A stretch of DNA of 64,000 nt. Source: Amyelois transitella. Its lineage: Eukaryota; Arthropoda; Insecta; Lepidoptera; Pyralidae. The position numbers and the translations under genes are program-made. The first letter of the stretch is position 1. Each line of letters starts with the position of its first letter. Positions 42,094-51,907 of this stretch are shown here, piece by piece. The stretch spans positions 3,658,001-3,722,000 of the forward strand of contig NC_083536.1 in assembly GCF_032362555.1 (NCBI RefSeq). Direction: 5' to 3'. The notes below the pieces were generated by a model. It saw only the letters and a program-made list of their open reading frames with translations, searched no databases and had not been told where the DNA came from.

Positions 42094-42369
42094 GTGGTGT
42101 CGCTTCATAACATTATAATAGAAGCTAAAATTCTTACTGGTTGTGCAGCTGGTGAAATTGTTTTTATACCGCGCATTCCCCTCATTCCCAACAACTTTCC
42201 ATTTCAAATTAAGCGTGTACAGTTTCCAATGGCTATATGTTTCGCGATGACAATTAACAAATCGCAAGATCAAACACTTGGAGCAGCCGGAGTCGACCTC
42301 AGGACGATTTGCTTCTCACACGGACAGCTCTACGTCGCTTGCTCGCGGGTCACCAGCTGTGACAGTTAA
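42094..42369 (+). pseudogene. Helitron helicase C-terminal fragment
   Basis: Same 91-codon remnant as at 1138, identical in predicted sequence including the SQDQ change. No ATP-binding motifs. Confidence 0.85.
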
Positions 42370-42520
42370 TTTGTGATGTCTCCAATGGGCAAGACAGCAA
42401 ATGTTGTATACAAAGAGATACTTTAACTTTCCATTATTATAATTTCCTTTTTTGTCTTTAGAATTTATTCGTTTTTTAACAGCTGCGCTTCCGAGCTTTG
42501 CTTTTGTAAGAAAAATAAAC

Positions 42521-42796
42521 TATGTTCTATTCCGTGTGGTTCCCGGCACTATTACAAAAAAGAATAGGACCACTCCATCTCTTTCCCATGGATGTCGTAA
42601 AAGGCGACTAAGGGATAGGCTTATAAACTTAGGATTCCTCTTTTAGGCGATGGGCTAGCAACCTGTCACTATTTGAATCTCGGTTCTATCATTAAGCCAA
42701 ATAGCTGAACGTGGCCATTCAGTCTTTTCAAGACTGTTGGCTCTGTCTACCCCGCAAGGGATATAGACGTGACCATATGTATGTATGTTCTATTCC
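42521..42796 (+). mobile_element. SINE with 13-bp target duplication
   Basis: Element at 42534-42783 (250 bp), flanked by TATGTTCTATTCC at 42521-42533 and 42784-42796. Starts GTGTGGTTCCCGGCAC, ends in a short TATG repeat. A truncated relative is at 61692-61881. The duplicated bases are Helitron sequence, as seen in uninterrupted copies. The 5' part may come from a small RNA gene, but I could not identify A and B boxes with confidence. Confidence 0.88.
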
Positions 42797-43199
42797 AGGC
42801 ATTATTCTTCCCGTGTACGTAAGTTTCATCAAAATCCATCCAATAGAATTTGCGTGATTGAATAGCATCCTCAAACAAGCACTCACGTAGGTACATCAAT
42901 TTTTTTGCATAATCTATACTAACATTATAAAGCTGAAGAGTTTGTTTGTTTGAACGCGCTAATCTTAGGAACTACTGATTCGAAATGAAAAATTATTTTT
43001 GCGTTGAATATACCATTTATCGAGGAAGGCTTTAGGCTATATAACATCACGCTGCAACTTTAACGAGAAAACAAAAAATGGACTATGTGAAAAAAACGGG
43101 GAAAATTATTCATCCTTGAGGGCTTCAATGATGCTCAAAATAACAATTCCACGCGGACGAAGTCGCGGGCACAGCTAGTTAGATTATAATGTTATTAAA

Positions 43200-44604
43200 A
43201 GAGAATCAGCTTTAGATCCGTTAGTGAGCAGAGTTATGCGATATGTAAACGAGGGCTGGCCCTTAGAGGAAGAGATTAGAGAATTAAAACCTTACTGCAA
43301 TCGGAAAAATGAACTTTATACCGAATTAGGCTGTTTAATGTGGGGTCAAAGGGTAGTTATACCAAGCTCATGCAGGAAGAAGGTATTAACTGAGCTTCAT
43401 GAAGGTCACATGGATATAGTAAAAACCAAAAGTCTGGCTCGGAGCTACGTGTGGTGGCCCGGCATCGATGAGGCGCTGGAGACGGCGTGCCGCGCCTGCG
43501 CGGTGTGCGCGGCCGTGGTGGACGCGCCGCCCGCGCACCCGTCGCCTGGCCGTGGCCGGAGCAGCCCTGGGCCAGACTGCACTTTGATTTTTGGGACCAA
43601 TAGAGGGTCTAACTTACCTTATTATAATAGACGCACACTCTAAATGGATTGAAGCTATTAAGATGACATGTACGTCTTCATCGTCAGTCATAAAGGTTTT
43701 ACGGGAAATATGGGCTAGATTTGGAATACCGAAACAGATAGTTAGTGATAACGGGCATCCATTTTTTTCTAAGGATTTTGATCAATTTTTAAAAGCTAAC
43801 GGTATTCAACATATTTTCTCAGCGCCCTATCACCCCGCTTCTAATGGAGCTGCGGAGAACGCCGTAAAAGTATGTAAAATAACAATTAAAAAGGCTCTCA
43901 AATCAAATGATGTCGTCCATGCGGCTTTACAGCATTTCTTGTTAGCATACAGAAATACAGAACACTACACCACTGGTGAAAGTCCAGCTAAATTATTATT
44001 AGGGCGTAGGGTGCGCATGCGATTGGATTGCCTTAAGCCGAATCATAGTAGGCGAGTGACGCGGGTCAGGCAGGAGCAGGCGGATGCGACCGCCGGGGGC
44101 GTCGTGACGCGCCAGTTTGACGTCAATGACCCAGTTTGGTTCAGAGAGTATGGTAAGTCTAAAAAGTGGGCACCTGGTACAATCTCACGAAACTTAGGTA
44201 ACACTGATTATCAAATAAGATCTGCCAACGGAACCGAGGTAACTAGACATGTTGACCAACTGAGAAAGAGAGTGTTATGTGAAATAGGCACGACCGCGAT
44301 GGATCGTTCATTACGATTAATGGACGATCGAAGTGAGCGACCCAGGGCGGTACCGCGGCGATCTCGTCCTTCTTTATTATTTCCAACAGTTACGGAGGGA
44401 GGCGCCGCCAGCGGAGCGCCGGCAGCGGACCCCGAGGTCGCACCCGCGTCACGAGAACCCAGCGAGCCCAGTGGTTCGACCGCAGTTCCGGATTTGCCCA
44501 GTGTGCCTGAGCGGAACGATAATGCAAACAATGATTCTTGTAAACAACGTGCTCGTGTTCCGAAACCTACTAAAAGATATGGAATAGATGAGATTTATCT
44601 CTAA
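43200..44604 (+). pseudogene. Gypsy integrase, one frameshift
   Basis: N-terminal zinc-binding part (HEGHMDIVKTKSLARSYVWW ending in CRACAVC), then the DDE core: IIIDAHSKW (first Asp), IVSDNGHPFF (second Asp), NGAAENAVK (Glu). The C-terminal tail is Pro/Ala/Ser-rich with GC-rich codons. A one-base shift near 43590 separates the zinc part (to 43643) from the core (from 43591). Core and tail are open to the stop at 44602-44604. Confidence 0.88.
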
Positions 44605-44761
44605 TGCTAATGGTATTTATCACACTCTCTGTGTTTGTGTATGTCGGAATATGTTGATAGTAGCAGGGTTGTATCATATGTTAATTTTTTAAAGTTTAAC
44701 ATTTTTAGTTATTAGTAAATATAATTAATTATATTATTAGTTTAGTAAATAAGAGTGGAGT

Positions 44762-44876
44762 TGACAAGTATGTACCGACATAAGTTGATATTGTATTTGA
44801 AGGTATCTAGATATAACTTGCTTGTGCGTCAGTGCAATAAATGCTCCGTGATACCACACATGTCTTTTATTTGGCA
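44762..44876 (+). repeat. Gypsy right LTR, 115 bp
   Basis: TG...CA, 3 differences from the left LTR. The preceding ~150 bases hold a purine-rich AAGAGTGGAGT stretch (44749-44759) that may be the polypurine tract. Confidence 0.92.
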
Positions 44877-44881
44877 CTTAG
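44877..44881. repeat. 5-bp target-site duplication CTTAG, right
   Basis: Matches 39712-39716. Confidence 0.9.
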
Positions 44882-45990
44882 AAATATAGACGATGTCGCC
44901 ATTGCTACATCGTTTACATGTGATCCACATGAGATAAATAATTTTATACCCAAACATAGCAAAACATTACAGTTACTAACCCAGAATATATGCAGCCTAT
45001 CTGCTAATTTTTCTAATTTAGAAATTTTATTAAATAATTTCAATACTCTTCCCGATTTAATTATACTCACCGAATGTTGGCTACCCAAAAACCCTATAAT
45101 CCCTTGCTTGAAGGGCTTTTCTTCTGTATCGTCTCAAAATCCAGTCAATCAAAATGATGGTGTAGTTGTGTACTATAAAAATACCCTACCTGGAATCTCA
45201 ATAGAAGAACCGCCCTTATCAGATGCCAGCCCATTACTAATCAAACCTAATCCTGAAACCGTCATTATAGGCATTTATCGTCCCCCCTGTTCACGATAAA
45301 TCTAAATATATTAATTCCCTAAATACCTTTTTGGAAACCATAAAAAACTATCATCGTCACTAATTAATACAGATTTTTTCTCTGTATTTAACTCAAGCGA
45401 CCCAAATCAAGCAATGGATCACTTTATGGGTATCGTCCAATCACAAGTATCTTGACACACCGTTAAAATAAATATTACCAACCGACGCCAAACTATCAAG
45501 CCATGGATCACTCCCGGATTATTAAAATGCATTCGTAATAGGGATAAAATGCATAACAAATCGCGAAAACAACCACATAAGGATATCTTGCGCACAACAT
45601 AGATATAGGAATTTCTGTAACTCACTCCTGAGAAAACTTAAAAAGAACTACGAGAAGTCTCTTTTGGCGAATGCAGGAACAAATGCGAAAAAATTATGGG
45701 ACGCAATCAAAGATGTCAGTAACCTAAACAAAAAGTCTAATCACTCTAGTAGTCTACTCAACTGCAAGTCTATTCCAGTTGAATCTACGGATTTCGTCAA
45801 TTCCTTCTTTGTCGAGATTGGAAAGTCACTTGCAGAAAATGTAACGTCTGCTAACCCCTTGTCTGCTAATGAGGTTAGTGCCCCTGTCTTTAAATCTTCC
45901 ACGCTTCATTCATTTGCTCTGCTCCCCGTGACTACCGAGGAGGTAGAATGTATTATTTTATCCCTGAGAGACAACTGCGCAGTGGGATAG
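44882..45990 (+). pseudogene. LINE ORF2: endonuclease and linker, decayed
   Basis: Endonuclease start to middle is open to 45299 (LLTQNICSLSANF, ILTECWLP, GVVVYYKN, IIGIYRPP), then several stops and frameshifts, with a linker stretch (45664-45990) recognisable by similarity to other LINEs (LWDAIKDVSNLN, VESTDFVNSFFVEIGKSLAE). Same LINE group as 27263-31646. The Gypsy element sits in its first codons. Confidence 0.78.
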
Positions 45991-47220
45991 GATAATATAA
46001 CATCCAAAATCTTAATACTGGCTCCCCCAATTGCTCACATCTGCAATATCAGTATGAGCACTAGTATTTTACCCTCTGCCTTTAAAAAGGCCACGGTCCA
46101 CCCTATTTTCAAGAATGGTGATCGAGGCCGTGTCGACTATTACCGTCCCATTTCCATACTTACAGCCCTATCTAAAATACTGGAACGTCTGATCAATATA
46201 CAATATACAACTGATGAAGTATCATGAAGACAAACAATTATTATCCTCCCATCAATACGGCTTCAGACGCAATAGATCAGCAACTGATGCTGTTCACGAA
46301 CTTACTACTCATATTGCCCGAAGTTTAGATGATGGAAAAAAATGTGTGGGAGTATTCCTTGATTTTACGAAGGCCTTCGACACGGTATCGATCCCAATTC
46401 TTCTACAAAAACTAGAGGCTCTCGGCATTCGTGGTGTCCAGCTGGAATTGTTTGTAAGCTATCTTCGAGGTCGTAGCCAGCATGTGATTATTGATGGGCA
46501 TACTAGTTCCTACCTACCAATTGAATATGGAGTTCCTCAAAGAAGCATTCTTGGACCTACTCTGTTTCTTGCATATATTAATGGCCTATGCTCCCTAAAT
46601 CTGAATAACTGTAAAATTATATTATACGCTGACGACACTGCCCTTTTGTTTACTGCAGATAACTAGAACCTTGTCTTTGAGCATGCTCAGTCTGGGCTTA
46701 ATGCTGTTACTGAATGGCTGCGCCAAAATCTTGTCACGCTCAATGTCCAAAAATCATGCTATCTTACCTTCTCGATCTACTCCCTACCCAAAAATTCAAT
46801 CCCTTTCTCGATTACTGCTCATTCACACCCTCCTGTCTCGTCCTCTTCATGCTCTTGTCCCCCTCTAACCTGTACTAAAACTACTAAATATTTAGGTATC
46901 ACTTTAGATAGCAGACTTACTTTCGAAGAACATATCAAAATCACATCAGGAAGAGTACGCAAACTTATATACGTGTTCAGAAAATTGCGCCACGTTGCAG
47001 ACTCATCCATTCTTAAAATGGTATACACAGCCCTTTGCCAATCCATACTCACCTATGGCATAACCTCCTGGGGCGGCGCAGCCAAATCTCATCTTCTTTG
47101 TCTGGAGCGTGCCTAGAGAGCGTTGTTAAAAGTATATAAGTTTAAACCTATTCTATTCCCGACTGCCGACCTCTACCAGTTGTGCCATGTACGATCGCGT
47201 TCATATCTGCAGTCATAGTT
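45991..47220 (+). pseudogene. LINE reverse transcriptase and C-terminus, decayed
   Basis: RT in pieces: YRPISILTALSKILERL near 46140, QYGFRRNRSATDAV, FLDFTKAFDTVSIPILLQKLE, YGVPQRSILGPTLFLAYING and LYADDTALL at 46214-46666. The GVPQG motif reads VPQR. Then KYLGITLDSRLTF and YGITSWGGAAKSHLL at 46880-47090, ending with LYQLCHVRSR. At least four stops or shifts. Confidence 0.78.
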
Positions 47221-47983
47221 TTAAAATTCTTACGGGTTAAAATAGCGTGCACTGTGGTTCCACTAAGTACACACACACATGCATATTTAAAAAGAATAAA
47301 TATTCCATCAAATGAATACGGTATTTAATACCAATGATTACTAAGTAAAACAGTTTATTATTCTATGACATAAAACATAACAAAACAGAAAGAGACGGTA
47401 ATCAACGATGGCCGAACTGGGCCCGATAATTGTCGATCGAACTATCGTCGTCTCTCATTATTTGCATAAGATTTGCCTATAGAGGAAAGCCTGCGACTGC
47501 CAGACTTATGTCATTTCAATAAGGTTGAAAGTTAGACCAACTTTAGTTTTCGTTAGGCACACGACCCTAACATAGGTAGTGGTTCCTTTGAAAGTTATTG
47601 GGTAGCAATTTTATTACTTCGTGTGAGCAAGTGAGATCTAAGATATATTAGATAATCTCGCTTGCTCACACTCGCTTGTTCTAGTTACTAGCGTTTCTTG
47701 GATTCCGAAGTTATTCAAGGATTTCATTTTGTCTATTTAAAAAAAATAGTAGATATTACTGACAATTTTAATGTTTCAAGGTGCCATTTGAACTAAGTAA
47801 CTGACTGACTAACTAACTAACTGATATCTAAGAATTACAATACCCTGTCTTCAAACACGGAAATCAGCAAGAAATATTAAACGAGAGGGAGCAAAATAAA
47901 ACATTCAATAATTAAAATTAGTAAATTTTATTGAAACAGTTTACCTATAGTTTTGTTTACAAATTGATGATTATATAAAGCTA
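47221..47983. other. AT-rich non-coding stretch with a hairpin
   Basis: No supported gene. Contains a CA run (47268-47280), a 17-bp inverted repeat (see separate entry) and short runs of CTAA (47806-47820). Confidence 0.5.
47621..47671. repeat. 17-bp inverted repeat with 17-base loop
   Basis: GTGTGAGCAAGTGAGAT at 47621-47637 pairs with 47655-47671 with a single G-T wobble. Confidence 0.75.
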
Positions 47984-48649
47984 CTAGCTGTGCCCGCGAC
48001 TTCGTCCGCGTGGAAGTCGGGGGGACGGTCAGGCGGTCACGCGTATTAGAAAGAACGCTGGTTCGCCGTATTAAATTTTTCGCTGCAAATTGCTTATAAC
48101 GACTATATCTCAAAACCTATTCATCTGATTTATATACTGTGAATGGCAATTTTAGTCTACATGAAAAGCCGAAAGGAATAAACATATTTATTTGGATAAG
48201 GATTAATACTGAATTAAAGAAAATTGGTTTCAAAATAACTTATGTTTATAATGAAAAAATAATCTTAAAAAATGAACATAAAAGTGGTTATTGTAAGTAA
48301 ACCTTAAGAGATAGATAATATGCTCTCGCGGACTTTTTTGTGGCAAAAAATGAGTACTTCACATCTTTAGTACATTGTTTTACTATATCTTTGTTGGTTT
48401 GCGCAGCGTTCGCGTGGAAAGCTCGCAGATGGCCGACTCATTCAACTTTCACCTGCATTGTTGACGTTTCCCGTAGGAAATCCGGGATAAAATGTAGCCT
48501 ATAGCCTTCCTCGATAAATAGACTATCTAACAGTGAAAGAATTATTCAAATCGGTTCAGTAGTTTCTGAGATTAGCGCGTTTAAACAAACAAACAAACAA
48601 ACAAACAAAACAAACTCTTCAGCTTTATAATATTAGTATAGAGTATAGA
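47984..48649 (-). mobile_element. Short non-autonomous Helitron
   Basis: CTAG at 47984-47987 (minus orientation) after A; 5' TC end at about 48649 before T. The last bases and the 5' ~100 bases (with AACAAACAAACAA and AGCTTTATAATATTAG) are related to the 267-bp module of the composite Helitrons, but the middle (~48010-48480) differs. Non-coding. Confidence 0.78.
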
Positions 48650-48776
48650 TACATAAAGCTATACATACAGAATATTACACTAATTGTATCATCTACTTAT
48701 CTCCTGTAATTAAGGTTACAGCTTAATTATTCGTTTTCATAAAGAAAAGATATTGAAGCTGTCCTTAAAATACTAT

Positions 48777-49450
48777 CTAAGTAATTAGTAGTTTTAATAT
48801 AAACTGGCAGAACCTTTCATGCACTATATGGACTCGATGCACAGGGCAGTTGTCTTGCACAAATGATATTGTTGGCATATCATCAATCGGATAAATACAC
48901 CGCACAGTTGGTAACATGGTTTCTTCCAGCACTTGCACATAATGAGCAGCTGTAGTGCGTCCTGCTATCCACACCTGTTCCCCAGGTCCAGCAGCACTCA
49001 TCCAGCCCCACATATATTTTGCGTCCACACTCCATATTTGGCACAATATTTTTTTCTTCATACCGAGTTGCATTTCTTCGCTATAAATGAAGCCTACCGT
49101 GTTGCGTTGACGTAAACGAACTTTTCGTCCGTAAATATCGCTTTTTTCCAGTAAAAATCCAAATACAGCCGAGCAAATTCTAAATGTTTTTGCTTATTTA
49201 TTTCGGATAAATACGGCTTTCTTGCTGGCTGTCTGTGGTGTAGTCCCTCCCGGTGCAAACTCGACGAACAGTAACCACTGATGTGTCGAACTGTTCCGCA
49301 AATGTTCAGGTTGGTATAAAGCCATTATTTTCGTACTGTTCCACCATGGATCTCCGCTGTGTGGCATGTCGCTGTGTTAATAAGCGGACGACGGCCGCTG
49401 CGCGGCGACTTTTTACACTACCCTCTTCTTGGTGGCGCGTTACCCAACGC
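48777..49450 (-). pseudogene. Tc1-like transposase remnant
   Basis: Minus strand. The N-side part (49450 down to 49090) is out of frame in places but shows RQPARKPYLSEINKQKHL and the first Asp region FTDEKFVYVNATR. The open part 48777-49073 carries GWMSAAGPGE and FVQDNCPVHR with the second catalytic Asp. The third acidic residue and the inverted repeats are not seen. A dead DDE_3 (Tc1/mariner superfamily) element. Confidence 0.78.
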
Positions 49451-49539
49451 TTCACCGCTTCTTGTTTATTGTGTTATTTGTGTGAATGTGTGAGTGACAG
49501 TGGTGACTGCAAGCTATAAAGTTTTGCGAACTATGACTG

Positions 49540-49781
49540 CAATTATGAACGCGACCGTACTTACCGTCCGACAGCTATACATATTAAACACTATCCTGAA
49601 ACAGCACCAGGAGAAGAAACCAATTCCTATCACATCTCGTTCAGCTCGAAATCCCCCGCCTCTTATCCTGGAATGTTTCAATACTGCCTTTTCCCACCGT
49701 TTCCACTTTTACCAGGGGCCCTTTTTATATAATAAACTAAACCGGACACTTGACTTATACCTATTACACAAATATAGTTAA
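49540..49781 (+). pseudogene. Possible retroelement C-terminal tail
   Basis: An open stretch with TSRSARNPPP and FSHRFHFYQGPFLYNKLN resembles the last residues of LINE ORF2 proteins. It lies directly before the next LINE RT, in a different frame. Weak evidence. Confidence 0.35.
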
Positions 49782-51426
49782 AGTTCGTAACGTTTGTAAC
49801 AAGATGTGTAGGGAGGCCCAACGCCGTCACATTCACAAGTCTGTTCAAAATGGTGATCCAGGCAGAGTCTGGAGGTTTTTAAAATCTTTGGGAGTAGGAA
49901 AGAGAAACCACAGTGTTTCCAATTCTCTTAATATTAATGGCCTCAATAGGCATTTCTCTTCTTCTTGTGATTTTGGTGGCAATGATAAAAGTTCCATATT
50001 AAACCACCTCAATTATTTTCCAGCTCCCGATTATCCTCCTTTTTCGTTTAACCTAATTACCGAATGTGATGTTCAAAAGTGCGTCCTTGCTGTAACCTCG
50101 AATGATGTTGGGGCTGATGAGATGAGCCGTAAAATGGTTCTGCCCATACTTGACATTATCCTCCCCACTTTAACACAAATCTTCAATAACTCCCTTTCCA
50201 CTGGTTGCTTTCCCTCTATTTGGAAAAATGCGTTTATTACTCCTTTACCCAAAAAATCCAACCCATCGTCCTTTTCCGATTACCGTCCTATATCTGTTCT
50301 ACCATTTTTGTCAAAAATCCTTGAACGTTTAGTTCAGTCACAATTAAATTATTTTCTTAGACAAAATCACGTCCTTAATCCCTCCCAATCAGGATTTCGT
50401 GCAGGACACAGTACCACCTCTGCACTTATCACTATCGGTGATGACATACGACTTGCCATGGACAATTCGCAGTTGACCATCCTCACGTTGCTTGATTTTA
50501 CAAATGCATTCAATACTGTCGATCATGATGTTCTACTCAGTTTGATGCGCACTGTGAACATATCTCCATCGGTAATTATTTGGTTCAGTTCGTACCTCAG
50601 TGGCCGTCAGCAGTGCATCCGTATTGATGATGATCTATCATCATGGTGTCACATCTCGGCTGGGGTACCTCAAGGCGGTGTGCTCTCTCCTTTGTTGTTC
50701 GCACTTTTTATTAACCGTATCACTGATAACCTTCGGTCTTCCTACCATCTTTATGCGGATGATCTGCAAATTTATTGTCACTCTCCATTAGCTGATTTAC
50801 CTTCCGCGATTTCCTCTATTAATGGTGATTTGATGCGAATATCTGACTGGAGCAGATCTTTTGGAATTAAGGTGAATCCGTCTAAAACGCAGGCAATCAT
50901 AATCGGTAGCCCTTATTTTGTTTCTCGTATTGATTGGAGATTAGTGCCTCCTCTTAATTTTGATAATGTGGTAATTCCTTTTAGTGACAAGGTAAAAAAT
51001 TTGGGTTTAATATTCGACAAAACTTTGTCATGGTCGCATCATATTAATGACGTGAGCAGGAAAATGTTCTTAGCATTCAGCTCGCTTAGAAGGTTACGTA
51101 ATTTCCTACCTGTTGATACTAAAATTGCGCTGACACAATCTCTTCTTCTCCCTCTCCTTGATTACGCTGATACTGCTTATCTCGACGTCACTGAGGAACA
51201 GTTAAACAGACTCGAGCGTCTTCAAAATCTTTCTATTCGTTTCATATTTCGGCTTCGCAAATATGATCACGTTTCTTCTTTCCGTTCGCAGCTGAAGTGG
51301 CTTCCTATCCGACTCCGTCGCAATTTGCATATTGTGACAATGCTCTATTCGGTCTTATTTAATCCGTTTTCTCCATCTTATTTAAAGGAGCGCTTCAATG
51401 GAGATAACCACTCTTCAAAGAAACTT
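49782..51426 (+). pseudogene. LINE reverse transcriptase, long open frame
   Basis: An open frame of about 550 codons with the RT in full: GADEMSRKMVLP, YRPISVLPFLSKILERLVQ, QSGFRAGHSTTSAL, LDFTNAFNTVDHD, SAGVPQGGVLSPLLFALFIN, HLYADDLQIY and the C-terminal YLDVTEEQLNRLERLQNLSIRFIFRLRKYDH stretch. No endonuclease part is present before 49782. It ends where a DNA transposon begins at 51427; the frame continues at 55390 in phase, so the RT is interrupted and not frame-shifted. Confidence 0.85.
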
Positions 51427-51445
51427 GGGCCCAAAGAGTACAGAG

Positions 51446-51907
51446 CTAAATTTTTTACATAATTTAGAAGATATAAATACAATAATACTGAGCCACTTTT
51501 TACGTCGATTTATAATGGCCAAATCGATAAAATAAATCATTAAAAATATTTGAGGTTATCTCAATTATTTACGTTCCCAGTACATTATTCGACTGAAATC
51601 TATTTATTTAAGGTTGTTAATGAAGTCATTACAAGAATGGTATGCTCTAACAACCACAGAACTCTGCAGAACACATAAATGCTTCAAGGTTATGTACCTA
51701 CCTGCTTTTACAACACAGAGTATGTAGGTACCTATTGCGACATTTTAGCCCTTTTGTTTTTGTCAAACAAGTAAATGATTTTTCTTTCACTAACATGTTA
51801 TATAATTGGCTGGATAGTAACTGTTAGTGCCACATAATATAATATTCTCTCTATGGATTTAGATGGAATAGGTAGACAGTAAAACAAAAATATTTTATTA
51901 ATTATAT
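51446..51907. other. 3' flank inside the DNA transposon
   Basis: AT-rich, no frame of note; downstream of the transposase stop. Confidence 0.5.

Larger units (their letters stand above)
41133..43178 (+). mobile_element. Composite Helitron, copy 6, with SINE
   Basis: 5' TC at 41133 preceded by A; CTAG at 43175-43178 followed by T. Same structure as copy 3 plus a 250-bp SINE at 42534-42783. Inserted in the Gypsy element, so it is younger than that element. The short 3' module is 42913-43178. Confidence 0.92.
39717..44876 (+). mobile_element. Ty3/Gypsy element, internally deleted
   Basis: LTR, gag, a short RT remnant, integrase, LTR, with a 5-bp duplication. Protease, most of the RT and RNase H are missing between about 40570 and 41130, and a Helitron (41133-43178) is inserted. 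It depends on other copies for movement. Inserted in the ORF2 start of a LINE. Confidence 0.88.

Noticed and set aside
44211..44531. 106-codon minus-strand frame
   Set aside because: Antisense of the integrase C-terminal tail.
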